Positions 17,504-26,982 are shown, numbered from the stretch's first letter. The stretch: DNA of 64,000 nt from Dysgonomonas hofstadii (GCF_014196915.1 NZ_JACIEP010000005.1:62001-126000); one strand, 5' to 3'. Numbers and translations are program-made. Notes: generated by a model from the sequence alone, not told the origin.

Positions 17504-18982
17504 ATGGAACAAAAACTATCTGTTTATAACACTTTAACCCGGACAAAAGAAGTTTTCGAACCGCTGCATGCACCTCATGTGGGAATGTATGTCTGCGGGC
17601 CTACTGTATATAGCGATGCCCATCTGGGGCATGCCCGTCACGGGGTTACATTTGACTTGTTATTCCGTTATCTGCAACACATAGGATATAAGGTAAGATA
17701 TGTAAGGAACATTACCGATGTCGGCCATCTGGAGAACGAAGAGGGGAGCGGGGAAGACCGTATTGCGAAAAAAGCACGCCTTGAGCAGTTGGAGCCGATG
17801 GAAGTGGTTCAGTATTACAGCAACAGGTATCACAAGGTGATGGACGACCTAAACACTTTACCTCCATCTATCGAACCTCATGCATCAGGGCATATTATCG
17901 AACAGATAGAATCGATAAAGGAGATATTGAAAAACGGATATGCTTATGAAAGCAATGGCTCAGTATATTTCGATGTGGAGAAATACAATAAAGACTATGA
18001 TTATGGCATTCTTTCGCACCGTAATATAGAGGAAATGCTGAATACTACCCGCAGTCTTGACGGACAGGAAGAAAAACGCAGCAAAGTGGATTTTGCTCTT
18101 TGGAAAAAAGCTTCACCCGAACATATTATGCGCTGGCCATCGCCGTGGAGTGACGGTTTTCCGGGATGGCATCTCGAATGTTCCACTATGAGTATTAAGT
18201 ATCTTGGAAAAGAATTCGATATACATGGCGGCGGGCTCGACCTGATGTTCCCGCACCACGAATGTGAAATAGCCCAGAATACAGCAATGGAAAAGCATCA
18301 GGTGGTAAAATACTGGATGCATAACAATATGATAACGATCGGCGGACAAAAGATGGCACGTTCGTTAGGTAATTTTATAACGTTGGAACAGCTTTTTGCA
18401 GGAGATCATCCGCTTTTGGAAAAAGCATACAGCCCGATGGTTGTCCGTTTCTTTATACTACAGGCGCATTATCGTAGTACGGTAGATTTTAGCAACGAGT
18501 CTTTACAGGCCGCTGAAAAATCATTAGAACGCCTGATCGATTCTTATAACCGTATTGAGAAAATTCAGGAATCGGATATTTCCTGCGATATAGATATAAA
18601 AGGTTTGCGTCAGAAATGTTATGACGCAATGAACGATGATATAAATTCTGCGGTTGTCATTGCGCATCTTTGCGAAGCCAGTACAGCCATAAACTCAGCT
18701 TGTGCAGGAAATATTACTTTGACAAAAGAGGATAAGGATGAATTGAAAGGCATATTCGATACATTCCTGTTTGGTGTATTGGGAATCCGTAACGATTCGG
18801 TAGTTGGGAATAATACCAATACCGAAGCCTTTGGCAAGGCTGTGGATATGCTGCTTGAAATCCGTCAGAAAGCGAAAGAGAATAAAGACTGGGCGACATC
18901 TGATCACATTCGTAACGAACTGGCAAAGGCCGGATTTGAAATTAAGGATGGCAAAGATGGTGCTGAGTGGAAACTGAAATAG
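17504..18982 (+). CDS. cysS: Cysteinyl-tRNA synthetase
   Basis: Class I synthetase charging tRNA-Cys. The 492-residue length is normal. The first zinc/cysteine site is in [18 protein letters not shown], which also carries the HIGH-type motif (HLGH). Other zinc ligands lie in HLECSTM and [10 protein letters not shown]; the KMSKS loop is KMARSLGN. The DALR anticodon-binding helices and C-terminal domain follow. Confidence 0.97.
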   Translation: MEQKLSVYNTLTRTKEVFEPLHAPHVGMYVCGPTVYSDAHLGHARHGVTFDLLFRYLQHIGYKVRYVRNITDVGHLENEEGSGEDRIAKKARLEQLEPMEVVQYYSNRYHKVMDDLNTLPPSIEPHASGHIIEQIESIKEILKNGYAYESNGSVYFDVEKYNKDYDYGILSHRNIEEMLNTTRSLDGQEEKRSKVDFALWKKASPEHIMRWPSPWSDGFPGWHLECSTMSIKYLGKEFDIHGGGLDLMFPHHECEIAQNTAMEKHQVVKYWMHNNMITIGGQKMARSLGNFITLEQLFAGDHPLLEKAYSPMVVRFFILQAHYRSTVDFSNESLQAAEKSLERLIDSYNRIEKIQESDISCDIDIKGLRQKCYDAMNDDINSAVVIAHLCEASTAINSACAGNITLTKEDKDELKGIFDTFLFGVLGIRNDSVVGNNTNTEAFGKAVDMLLEIRQKAKENKDWATSDHIRNELAKAGFEIKDGKDGAEWKLK

Positions 18983-19566
18983 AAGCATCTGTTATTAATT
19001 TCTGAAAGATTTATCTATACTTAAAGTTTCAGGGACGAAGCTTTAAGCATGAGCAATTTTGGAAATAAAAAATAAGAAATAAAAATCTGTCAGGTTTGCC
19101 TTGCCTTCGCTTCGGCGATTTTCAATTGTCAGATTTTGTTTTCTGTCATGCTAGAGCGAAGCGAAGCATCTAATGAAAGGAGATCCTTCGTTCCTCACGA
19201 TGACAAAATGGAAGATGAAAAATCTGTCAGAAGTGTCAGGTTTTAGTTAGTGTACTAGAAAAAAGTATACTAGTTTACTATAAAAAATATTAATAAATAG
19301 AACTAGCAGGCTGGTAAACTTAAAACTGATAAACTAAGAACGTGTCAGGTTTTGGTTGAAAATGCTGCAAAAGTGTAACATTTGCCTCGCCTTCTCTTGG
19401 GTGATCGTTGATTGTAACTTTTTTGAAACACAGAATAAAATAAGTAACAGGAGTTCTTTGTTGGCTGTCATCATTGGCACATTGGCATATTTACTAATTA
19501 GCACATTGAACGGAGCGTAGCGAAGTGTCAGGTTTGTCAGGTTTTTATAATTAATTTGAATATATA
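18983..19566. repeat. Repeat-filled 584-bp intergenic region
   Basis: No gene is seen. The gap holds several repeat types: a hairpin at about 19082-19138 (AAAATCTG arms); a second unit at about 19364-19425 that parallels it base for base in its TTTGCC-CGCCTTC-CTT core; a 'GTCAT...GATGAC' inverted element at about 19144-19206; the ~130-bp element at 19223-19353 that recurs inverted at 25849-25987; and a doubled GTCAGGTTT unit near 19527-19546, just before the GDPD gene. Confidence 0.8.
19223..19353 (+). repeat. Copy 1 of a ~130-bp long inverted repeat
   Basis: Reverse-complement match to 25849-25987 across almost its whole length, including TAGTGTACTAGAAAAAAG, GTATACTAGTTTACTATA and GAACTAGCAGGCTGG. 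Differences are a few substitutions and small indels, mainly in the AT-rich middle and in the number of terminal GTCAGGTTT units. Confidence 0.9.
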
Positions 19567-20751
19567 ATGAAAAAAATAATTTCCATTCTTCTACTTTCTT
19601 TGATTGCATTTTCCTGCTATTTTGAAAACAGGATGCCAATAGAGCCCAAAAAAGATTTACCCGATATTGTCATGCACCGGGGATTGCATCTGTTTGGCAA
19701 ATTGGCTCCGGAAAATAGTTTGGATGCAATTTCTCTGACATCGAGAGTAGGGGCGAAATTTATCGAAATAGATTTGAACGTGACAAAAGATCACGAAATT
19801 ATATTATTTCACGATTCCGAAATTAATAAGGCATTGAATAATGCTTCAGATTATTCTTCTGTGGAAGGTGAATATATTTATTGCAATACTCTCACATTAG
19901 CGGAACTTAGGCAGAACTATGTTCTGAAAGCAGAAGATCCGGCTATGCGGCGTCCAGTACCTACATTGGAAGAAGCATTGATCATCTGCAAAACAGAGGG
20001 ATTGTATCCTTATATTGAAATAAAAGAAGGTTTTTTCACTAAACAGGATGTCAGGAAAACATATGACACCGCTATCCGTATCATGGGAAAGGGTAATTTT
20101 GCAATTACCAGTTTTAGCGCATGGATAATAGAGTTTCTGAGAAGTCTGGACCGTGAGTTGAGCTTATACAGGGATATGATTGAAGATGTGGAATATCTGA
20201 AAAAATACAGGATAAATTATTATCCTCATTACGAACCTTCCTGGTATGGTTATATTCCCGATTATGAGGAGAATATAAAATCTATGCATAGGGAGGGGCT
20301 TTTAGCTTCGGCGTGGACAGTACCCAAGGAAGCATATGATACGATTTTGGTGAAGGGATATGATGGCATTCTGTCGGACGATGTGGCTCCTATGTTTAAT
20401 AAGGCGTTTGCGATATATAATGACCGGACAGACGGTATGTTTTCCTCATATATTACTTCCGGGACAATTGTGGATAATGTGTTGAACCTAAAGGCCGGGC
20501 AGGAATTAGAACTGAAAGAAACTGTAGCTGACAGCCTGTATCTGGGTGGATTATATTTTAATATAGAAGCTAAAGGAAAATTTGCTATAGAAGCAAATGG
20601 GTTCTATGTGGAGCGGGAAAATTCCCTGGATGATTATGTTACCTATAAGTTTCAGTATCTTTTCCATAAAGAACGTCCTTATTTCAAGATAAAAGCTCTG
20701 GATGATAAAGTCAGAATAAAATCGGTTTGGCTTGCTATATGTGACTTTTAA
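19567..20751 (+). CDS. Glycerophosphodiester phosphodiesterase-family lipoprotein
   Basis: Hydrolyses glycerophosphodiesters to glycerol 3-phosphate and an alcohol, or related phosphodiesters. The 394-residue precursor has a lipoprotein signal with lipobox IAFSC (Cys17). Catalytic features of the TIM-barrel family are present: HRG at 37-39, PENS at 48-51, the metal ligands in EID (67-69), and HD at 82-83. After about residue 300 comes a beta-rich C-terminal domain (GTIVDNVLNLKAGQELELKE onward) of unknown function. It starts a tight run with the AlkD-like and M16 genes. Confidence 0.9.
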   Translation: MKKIISILLLSLIAFSCYFENRMPIEPKKDLPDIVMHRGLHLFGKLAPENSLDAISLTSRVGAKFIEIDLNVTKDHEIILFHDSEINKALNNASDYSSVEGEYIYCNTLTLAELRQNYVLKAEDPAMRRPVPTLEEALIICKTEGLYPYIEIKEGFFTKQDVRKTYDTAIRIMGKGNFAITSFSAWIIEFLRSLDRELSLYRDMIEDVEYLKKYRINYYPHYEPSWYGYIPDYEENIKSMHREGLLASAWTVPKEAYDTILVKGYDGILSDDVAPMFNKAFAIYNDRTDGMFSSYITSGTIVDNVLNLKAGQELELKETVADSLYLGGLYFNIEAKGKFAIEANGFYVERENSLDDYVTYKFQYLFHKERPYFKIKALDDKVRIKSVWLAICDF

Positions 20752-20782
20752 TGATTATTACCGGGGAATTTTATATAATAAT

Positions 20783-21481
20783 ATGACGGCAAAAAATATT
20801 AAGGAAGAATTAGACGTTTTATCCACTCCCGAAAAGAAGGAATTCTTACCCTATTTCTTTAAAACAGGTAAAGGGCAATATGGAGAGGGTGATCTGTTTA
20901 TTGGCGTTGTGGTTCCCGATACCCGGAAAGTGGCAAAAAAATATAAGGACATGTCATATGAAGAGGTGACGAAACTACTCGACAGTCCTTATCACGAGTG
21001 TCGTCTTTGCGGTTTACTTATTCTGGTAGAACGATTAAAAAAATCGAAGGAGTCTGAACGTAAGGAGATATATGAATTTTACCTGTCAAAAACTTCCCGG
21101 ATAAACAACTGGGATCTGGTAGACCTCTCGGCCAGGGATATTGTTGGAGAATATCTTGTCGATAAAGATCGTTCGATACTTTACACGCTGGCTGACAGTA
21201 GCTTGTTATGGGATCAACGTATAGCCATTCTTGCAACATTTGCGTTTATACGGAAGAACGACCATAAAGATATACTGGCTTTATCGGAAAAGCTTCTTGA
21301 TCATAAACACGACCTGATGCATAAGGCTATAGGGTGGATGCTCAGGGAGGCTGGTAAAAGGGATAAAGCAGTATTGACAGCCTTTCTTGATAAGCATTAT
21401 AAGATGATGCCACGCACAATGTTACGCTATTCGATAGAAAAACTGACACAGGAAGAACGCGCTTATTATATGAAGAAATAA
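20783..21481 (+). CDS. DNA alkylation repair protein (AlkD-like HEAT repeat)
   Basis: A 232-residue all-helical protein of the AlkC/AlkD-like family. The block YFFKTGKGQYGEGDLFIGV followed by RKVAKKY, and INNWDLVDLSARDIVGEYL, are characteristic. AlkD excises bulky or positively charged alkylpurines by a HEAT-repeat fold; whether this paralogue is a glycosylase is not certain. The frame opens at a TTG at 20732 inside the GDPD gene; the ATG at 20783 avoids that overlap. Its stop is immediately followed by the ATG of the M16 gene. Confidence 0.9.
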   Translation: MTAKNIKEELDVLSTPEKKEFLPYFFKTGKGQYGEGDLFIGVVVPDTRKVAKKYKDMSYEEVTKLLDSPYHECRLCGLLILVERLKKSKESERKEIYEFYLSKTSRINNWDLVDLSARDIVGEYLVDKDRSILYTLADSSLLWDQRIAILATFAFIRKNDHKDILALSEKLLDHKHDLMHKAIGWMLREAGKRDKAVLTAFLDKHYKMMPRTMLRYSIEKLTQEERAYYMKK

Positions 21482-22699
21482 ATGGAATATTATAGTCATA
21501 CATTACCCAACGGGCTTCGTATCGTACATAAACCTGCAATGGGAAATGTATCTTATTGCGGCTTCTTTATCAATGCGGGAACGCGCGACGAAAATGAAGA
21601 TGAGCATGGTATGGCTCATTTTGTAGAGCATATGTTGTTTAAAGGGACACATAAACGGCGTTCACATCATATTATTAACAGGATGGAGCTTGTCGGTGGA
21701 GAACTAAATGCTTATACCAATAAAGAAGAAACGGTTATTTATTCGATATTCCTCGAGCAACATTTCGAACGCTCTTTAGAGTTGCTTACAGACATAACTT
21801 TCCATTCGGTATTTCCTCGGCATGAGATAGAAAAGGAAATAGATGTCATTATAGACGAAATTCATTCTTATGAAGACAGTCCGTCTGAGTTAATCTTTGA
21901 CGAGTTCGAGAATCTATTGTTTCGTAAGTCGGGCATTGGTCATAATATATTGGGTACCCCGGAGTCGATACAGGATTTTGATACAGTAAAAATATTATCC
22001 TTTTTCGGTAAACATTATGTCCCGTCTAACATGGTCTTTTTCTCATATGGGAAAACCGACTTTAAGAAGATAGTCCGTTTGGCAGAAAAGTATATAACCG
22101 CGGTCTCCTCCGATTGTGTTAATGTACGTATTATTCCTCCGATAATACCATCAGAGAGAGTAAAGGAAGAAAAGAGCACCTCTCAGGCACATGCGCTGAT
22201 TGGTTGTAGAGCTTATTCTCTTTTCGATCCAAAGCGAAGAGTTCTTCAGCTATTGAGTAATCTGTTAGGTGGTCCGGGTATGAATAGTCGTCTGAATCTA
22301 TCATTGCGGGAAAAACGGGGATTGGTTTATAATGTCGAGTCTTCTTATACGCCTTATACCGATACGGGATTATTGTCCATTTATTTTGGCTGCGATAAAA
22401 AACACACTGAAAAATGTATAGCTTTGGTTGATAAGGAAATACAACGGTTAAAGAACGAGAGGTTGTCAACTAGCCAATTATCAGCAGTAAAAAAGCAATT
22501 TTTCGGGCAAATCGGAGTTATGAGTGATAATAATGAAAATGTAGCTTTAGCCTTAGGTAAGAATTTTATGCATTACAACCATTTTAATTCATTAGAAGAA
22601 GTCTTTAATGATATAGAGGCAATTACATCAGATCAAATACAGGATATTGCAAATGAAATTTTTGAGGAAAACAGGCTCTTTAGTTTATTATATTATTAA
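21482..22699 (+). CDS. M16 (insulinase/pitrilysin-family) zinc peptidase
   Basis: The 405-residue protein carries the inverted zinc motif HFVEH (residues 46-50) with the downstream glutamates in EKEIDVIIDEIHSYEDSP. A second catalytically inactive M16 half follows, including the GGPGMNSRLNLSLREKRGL segment that closes the active-site chamber. No signal peptide is apparent, so it is probably cytoplasmic, similar to processing-protease-like YmxG/PqqL relatives. It abuts the AlkD-like gene with no gap, so translational coupling is likely. Confidence 0.94.
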   Translation: MEYYSHTLPNGLRIVHKPAMGNVSYCGFFINAGTRDENEDEHGMAHFVEHMLFKGTHKRRSHHIINRMELVGGELNAYTNKEETVIYSIFLEQHFERSLELLTDITFHSVFPRHEIEKEIDVIIDEIHSYEDSPSELIFDEFENLLFRKSGIGHNILGTPESIQDFDTVKILSFFGKHYVPSNMVFFSYGKTDFKKIVRLAEKYITAVSSDCVNVRIIPPIIPSERVKEEKSTSQAHALIGCRAYSLFDPKRRVLQLLSNLLGGPGMNSRLNLSLREKRGLVYNVESSYTPYTDTGLLSIYFGCDKKHTEKCIALVDKEIQRLKNERLSTSQLSAVKKQFFGQIGVMSDNNENVALALGKNFMHYNHFNSLEEVFNDIEAITSDQIQDIANEIFEENRLFSLLYY

Positions 22700-22705
22700 T
22701 TATTA

Positions 22706-22714
22706 TAACTTTGC
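22706..22714 (+). promoter_or_regulatory. -7 promoter box of the beta-barrel gene
   Basis: TAACTTTGC, 17 bp before the ATG at 22732. Confidence 0.65.
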
Positions 22715-22731
22715 ACTAACATATTAACTTT

Positions 22732-23451
22732 ATGAGTACATTTCTTAAAATATTTCTTACAAGTTGTATACTGATTATTCTTTCGTCTGGAATAGAAGTT
22801 AAAGCTCAACGGAAATTTATTACATCAGATTTCTTTGTTGGGATGAACTTCGCCGAAATGGATATACAGAATGCCAACAGGAACAAAGAGCCAAAATTAG
22901 GTATGCTGATCGGTTTTAATCTAAATTTTAAACTGAAGAATAACTTCCAGATACAAACCGGTCTCTATGTTACCAAGAAAGGACTTCGTCAGAAAGTGCA
23001 TGATGAAACGACTGATGAAGCTGCGAGCCTTATTACGATTTCTGATACATTGAGAAATTGGGTTGGGAATTATATTCAGGTGCCGCTATGTATCGGTTAC
23101 GAATACTATATAACTAAGAGTTTAGCAGTGAACTTAAATATCGGTGTTTATGCAGCATATGGTTATAAAGGGGATTTCAATCAGGAATATTCATCTTCGT
23201 ATATTTATAACGGAATAAGGCAAAACGGAGCTGTTACAGTAGATGGAGAACGTAATCTATATATGCAGAATGGCTGGAAAAGATTCGATTATGGGACAAT
23301 AGCCCGGGTTGGCCTGATATACGATATATTTACTATCAACCTGTCCTATGAATATGGGTTGTATAATGTAAATAATAACGATGTTATTTTTAAAAATAAT
23401 CCATCAATGAAGAACCGGAATATGGCATTGGCTTTAGGCTTTAGATTTTAA
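22732..23451 (+). CDS. Outer-membrane beta-barrel protein (PorT-like)
   Basis: A 239-residue precursor with a signal peptide ending ...EVKAQ (about residue 26). The mature part alternates short amphipathic strands (GMLIGFNLNFKL, FQIQTGLYVTKKGLRQK, LGFRF at the end), typical of the 8-stranded 'outer membrane protein beta-barrel' family of Bacteroidetes. The final aromatic residue fits a barrel C-terminus. Similarity to PorT of type IX secretion is only general; no specific function is assigned. Confidence 0.8.
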   Translation: MSTFLKIFLTSCILIILSSGIEVKAQRKFITSDFFVGMNFAEMDIQNANRNKEPKLGMLIGFNLNFKLKNNFQIQTGLYVTKKGLRQKVHDETTDEAASLITISDTLRNWVGNYIQVPLCIGYEYYITKSLAVNLNIGVYAAYGYKGDFNQEYSSSYIYNGIRQNGAVTVDGERNLYMQNGWKRFDYGTIARVGLIYDIFTINLSYEYGLYNVNNNDVIFKNNPSMKNRNMALALGFRF

Positions 23452-23478
23452 TAAACTAAATTACTCATCGATATATAT

Positions 23479-23508
23479 AAGAGAACTTCCCATAGGTTCT
23501 CTTTTTTA
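23479..23508 (+). terminator. Rho-independent terminator after the beta-barrel gene
   Basis: Stem 23479-23486 with 23496-23503 (AAGAGAAC/GTTCTCTT), 9-nt loop, then a T run. Confidence 0.85.
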
Positions 23509-23538
23509 TTCGTATAATAAACATAAACTTTTCTCATT

Positions 23539-23546
23539 TAATTTTG
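23539..23546 (+). promoter_or_regulatory. Putative -7 promoter box of the small helical protein
   Basis: TAATTTTG, 33 bp before the ATG at 23579. Confidence 0.4.
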
Positions 23547-23578
23547 TTTTCTATATATAATCCCAATACATTACTACA

Positions 23579-23884
23579 ATGGAAAATCTGATAAATAAAC
23601 TTCAATCCGAGGCCGGTTTGACACAAGACCAGGCCATAAAAGCCATTGCTGTTGTAAAAGACTACATGGATAAAGAAGGCCTTGATATAGACTGGGAAAA
23701 ATTCTTTAAAGGCAAGTCTGAAGACTTTATCGCAAAGGCCAAAGAATTATTCCAGAATGTATCTAAACAAACACAAAGCTATACAGATAAGATAGCCGAT
23801 AAAGTAGATGACTTCGCTGACAAAGCCCGCAAAAGCGCTCACGATTTAAGCCAGAAAGCCGCCGACTTCTTCGATGATAAATGA
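23579..23884 (+). CDS. Small charged helical protein, unknown function
   Basis: A 101-residue acidic/basic protein, predicted all-helical, without signal peptide or membrane segment. The N-terminus (LINKLQSEAGLTQDQAIKAI) resembles short helical domains of small abundant stress or nucleoid-type proteins; the C-terminal half (IADKVDDFADKARKSAHDL) has an amphipathic repeat like YtxH or phasin-type tails. I do not recognise a defined family. It has its own promoter box and ends 6 bp before the end of the convergent L,D-transpeptidase gene. Confidence 0.75.
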   Translation: MENLINKLQSEAGLTQDQAIKAIAVVKDYMDKEGLDIDWEKFFKGKSEDFIAKAKELFQNVSKQTQSYTDKIADKVDDFADKARKSAHDLSQKAADFFDDK

Positions 23885-23890
23885 TAGGGA

Positions 23891-25678
23891 CTATTTGCTA
23901 ATCTTACCTAAGTCTTCTCCCTGATAAGGGGATAAGCCTTTTAATATGAGATCATCGTATCCATAGATATCATCAGCATAGTATACTATATCGTCATCGG
24001 GATACATATACGTCGTATAATAATCTATGAATAAGGAAATCTTATTCTCAGCTTTCAGATTGATTATATCAGGTAACTTTTTCAACTTGTCGTCTTTCAG
24101 GAGCTTCTTGCCGGCCATAGATACAGGATTCATTTGGGCGGTATAAAGAAGCTGGTCTTTATACACATCTGTAACCGGTGACAGACAGAAGAATGCCAGA
24201 TCGAACGGCTTCTGTACCCTTACACAGCCATGGCTGACAGCCCTGTTCTTTCTGGTGAATGCCAGTTTACTGGGTGTGTCATGCAAGTAAACGGAATGAT
24301 TATTATTGAACATGAACTTAATCAGCCCCAACGAATTGCCATGGCCCGGTTCTTGCCTCACTATATAATAGAAAGTGCCTGGGTTCACTTTTTTCCAATC
24401 GATGGAAGATGGATCCACTTCCTTACCTCCTTTATACAATTTCATATTCTTGCGACGGATATAACTGGAATCTCTTTTCTGCAATACTGCGACCTCACCT
24501 TGTGCAATACTTTTAGGCACGTTCCAGTAAGGATTTAGGTTCAGATAACCTATATCACTTTGCAGCAGGGGTGTTTTGTTCGATACGGTTCCTACACATA
24601 CTCTCATGTATATGGGCAGGCTGTCGGTTTGGGTAGCGACGAGGGATGCCGCGGCCACATTCACTTCTATATGTTTGCTATGTGTTACTTTGGTGCGTCT
24701 CCAGCGATAACGCTCCATATTAGCCCTGATTTTGTCCTTATAATATGAAACCGGCCTGTTTAGCGCATCTATGGTGAGTTTTCCCACTTCATTCTCTTCG
24801 GGATAGGAGTTCTTCTTTCGGAACAGGTTGATAGCGGCGAGCAGGTTTTTGTCCAATTTGCTATAAGTGCTGTCTTCACTGATCGAATCGGGCTTGTATT
24901 CACCTGTGATGATAAGTCTTTCGGCTATTTCTGCTATATGCCTGTTCTTATCTCCCGCTTTAAAGGTCGCATTCCCTGAGTTTATTTTAGGAAAGGGAGA
25001 CGATTCTTCTAATTCTGACAATGCTTTGTATTCGTCTTGCAACTTGATATACCTGCTATCGGTCGGATGTGAATTTAAGATGGCTGCAATTGGATCTTCT
25101 TTTAATTCTTTGTGTAACGTAACTTGATAAGCAGAATCGGATTTTGCGACAACAATATCATAATTCTTATTGCCATAGACAGACTGAGGGGTAATAAACC
25201 CGTATCTCATGCCTGTTATATATTTTATTGCAGATCTGGTCGCTTCTTGCTCCACAAGGCTGACTTTTGAGTATAATGTTTCCATATCGCCCGTAAACAG
25301 GCCCGAATCTATAGAGTCGATCAGTGTTCCTATTTCTGATATGGAAAATATTTCAGAGGACAAGCCATGAATTTCTACATTATTGACTATCTCAAGGAAA
25401 CTGTATAAAGATTTTGTATCCAGAGTATCGTGCAACCAGATGGTTGTTTGCTCTTTATTGGTATAAAAAGGCTGCAATACAGAATCATTTTGTATCTCCT
25501 TGTATAAAAGATTTTTAAGGGAATCGGGATTAAACGCCGGATAATTCCTTGCAAATTTTGATACTACCACCTCTTTTTTACTGGAGTGACTCAGATCTGT
25601 CGATTGCCCTTTCTTTTTACACGATATAGCTAATAGGGAAATAATTAAAAAAAGAATAACTAAAAGGAAGTGTTTCAT
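23891..25678 (-). CDS. L,D-transpeptidase, YcbB/LdtD-like lipoprotein
   Basis: Periplasmic cross-linking enzyme forming 3-3 bonds in peptidoglycan or attaching proteins to it. The 595-residue precursor has lipobox LAISC (Cys20). An N-terminal YcbB-type scaffold and a degenerate peptidoglycan-binding segment (around 243-310) precede the YkuD catalytic domain, with YLHDTPSK (464-471) and SHGCVRVQKP (482-491, catalytic Cys485). The size and domain order match the YcbB subgroup. A promoter box on the minus strand lies at 25742-25749. Confidence 0.93.
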   Translation of the reverse strand: MKHFLLVILFLIISLLAISCKKKGQSTDLSHSSKKEVVVSKFARNYPAFNPDSLKNLLYKEIQNDSVLQPFYTNKEQTTIWLHDTLDTKSLYSFLEIVNNVEIHGLSSEIFSISEIGTLIDSIDSGLFTGDMETLYSKVSLVEQEATRSAIKYITGMRYGFITPQSVYGNKNYDIVVAKSDSAYQVTLHKELKEDPIAAILNSHPTDSRYIKLQDEYKALSELEESSPFPKINSGNATFKAGDKNRHIAEIAERLIITGEYKPDSISEDSTYSKLDKNLLAAINLFRKKNSYPEENEVGKLTIDALNRPVSYYKDKIRANMERYRWRRTKVTHSKHIEVNVAAASLVATQTDSLPIYMRVCVGTVSNKTPLLQSDIGYLNLNPYWNVPKSIAQGEVAVLQKRDSSYIRRKNMKLYKGGKEVDPSSIDWKKVNPGTFYYIVRQEPGHGNSLGLIKFMFNNNHSVYLHDTPSKLAFTRKNRAVSHGCVRVQKPFDLAFFCLSPVTDVYKDQLLYTAQMNPVSMAGKKLLKDDKLKKLPDIINLKAENKISLFIDYYTTYMYPDDDIVYYADDIYGYDDLILKGLSPYQGEDLGKISK

Positions 25679-25741
25679 CGAGAATTGTTGTGTATTGTAT
25701 TTTATTAGTTTGTTTAAGTTGGTTCCCTATCTATTCTGCCA

Positions 25742-25749
25742 CAAAAATA
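25742..25749 (-). promoter_or_regulatory. Putative -7 promoter box of the L,D-transpeptidase gene
   Basis: TATTTTTG on the minus strand, 63 bp before the start codon. Confidence 0.45.
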
Positions 25750-25848
25750 GTAAAAGTTTATATATAACCAAGAGAGATAATCTGCGAAGTTTATATTTCC
25801 TTGAATAAAAATATTCGCCAGACTCTATTCTCTTTATTATCTTAGTTA

Positions 25849-25987
25849 AAACCTGACAAACCTGACACGTTCTTAGGTTATCAGTTTTAAGTTTACCAGC
25901 CTGCTAGTTCTATTTATATAATATTCTTTATAGTAAACTAGTATACTTTTTTCTAGTACACTAACTAAAACCTGACAAACCTGACAG
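25849..25987 (-). repeat. Copy 2 of the ~130-bp long inverted repeat
   Basis: Inverted partner of 19223-19353. Each end carries tandem 9-base units AAACCTGAC/CCTGACA. It occupies much of the 348-bp gap between the L,D-transpeptidase and the terminase-like gene; the remainder is AT-rich with no gene seen. Confidence 0.9.
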
Positions 25988-26026
25988 ATTCAGTAAATAG
26001 TAATCAGTTAACAACGACTTCATTTT

Positions 26027-26596
26027 TCATTTTTCATTTATTCTCATTCTTTCATCATTCTCAATTCTCTCCCTCTCCTCTTCGGTCGCCATCCTGATGA
26101 CCTGGCTATCCTCCCCGTTCAGGTGCTTATCCAGTTTAATAAACAAGTCGGCCTCATGTTGGTTATTTACATAAATAATTTGCTGCCGTAGTTTCGGCTT
26201 TTCTGCCGCTTCTTTCTCTTTGCGTTTTTCTTCCTGTTCCAGCACATACTTGATTGCCGCTAAGTTCGGCGGATATTGTTTCTTCTTTACTACCCGTGAT
26301 TTTTCGATCTGTACATGCGGATTGCTTTTGGCGGGTTCATATACCACTTTTTCTTCTTCCAGTGTATAACCTTCCAGTTTCTTGCGAAGCGAAGCACGGG
26401 CAATGGACACCAGCATCTCGTCCCGTTGGCGCATGGCTTCATCAACCGCTTTCTTAAATTCGGGTTTGGTGTCGAGCCACTGGTAGTAGGTTTCGCGGGA
26501 GATACGCGCCACCATGCATAGTTCTTTTACTGTGTAAATGTCGGATTCGATCAATGAGATGATTTCCGATACTAGTTCTTCTGTGTACTTAGCCAT
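26027..26596 (-). CDS. Orphan phage terminase small subunit-like HTH protein (phBC6A51 type)
   Basis: A 189-residue basic, highly charged protein. Residues about 14-45 (DIYTVKELCMVARISRETYYQWL) form a helix-turn-helix like those of phage terminase small subunits, followed by the helical DEAMRQRDEMLVSIARASLRKKLEGYT and a charged coiled-coil tail. In phages such proteins recognise packaging sites. No large terminase, portal, capsid or integrase lies nearby, so it is an isolated remnant or domesticated gene. It sits between the 25.9-kb inverted repeat and a tandem/hairpin repeat at 26610-26710. Confidence 0.72.
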   Translation of the reverse strand: MAKYTEELVSEIISLIESDIYTVKELCMVARISRETYYQWLDTKPEFKKAVDEAMRQRDEMLVSIARASLRKKLEGYTLEEEKVVYEPAKSNPHVQIEKSRVVKKKQYPPNLAAIKYVLEQEEKRKEKEAAEKPKLRQQIIYVNNQHEADLFIKLDKHLNGEDSQVIRMATEEERERIENDERMRINEK

Positions 26597-26609
26597 AGTC
26601 TTAATTTTT

Positions 26610-26715
26610 AGTAGTTAAAGGAGTCAGAGCAGTTAAAGGAGTTAAAGGAGTTAAAGGAGTTAAAGCATAGTAATATTCTACCTGACTACTTTAACACCTT
26701 TGATTACTCTGACTT
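26610..26715. repeat. Tandem and inverted intergenic repeat (GTTAAAGGA family)
   Basis: Four or five tandem AGTTAAAGGAGT units (26614-26665) are followed by an inverted counterpart (ACTTTAACACCTTTGATTAC... to 26715), able to form a long imperfect hairpin. Related elements are at 28187-28305 and 29590-29745. The rest of the 439-bp gap (to 26980) shows no gene. Confidence 0.75.
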
Positions 26716-26982
26716 CCGAGCTTTCAGTATAGATAAACATCTTTAGTTTTGATGAAAGGTTATTGGTAAAGGGTTAATATTAGTTTTGCCGTTGTGTGTA
26801 ATTATTCTTTCTTGATATAAAAGTTACAAAAGATCAGGGCTGTAGTTCCTTACAAAACAAATTCACCATCGGGAGAAAATGACGTGAAACGGAGTGTGTG
26901 TGCGGGTTAAAGGTGAGGCCGGACTGTTTGGCTATCAGGTCTGTAATAGTTCGTACGGTGAACAAACCGATAATTCTCTGTT

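Noticed and set aside
19223-25987. Composite transposon
   Set aside because: The bracketing repeats contain no transposase and the enclosed genes are ordinary housekeeping or envelope genes.
26614-26665. CRISPR-like short tandem repeats
   Set aside because: Units are contiguous 12-mers without spacers; a simple tandem repeat.
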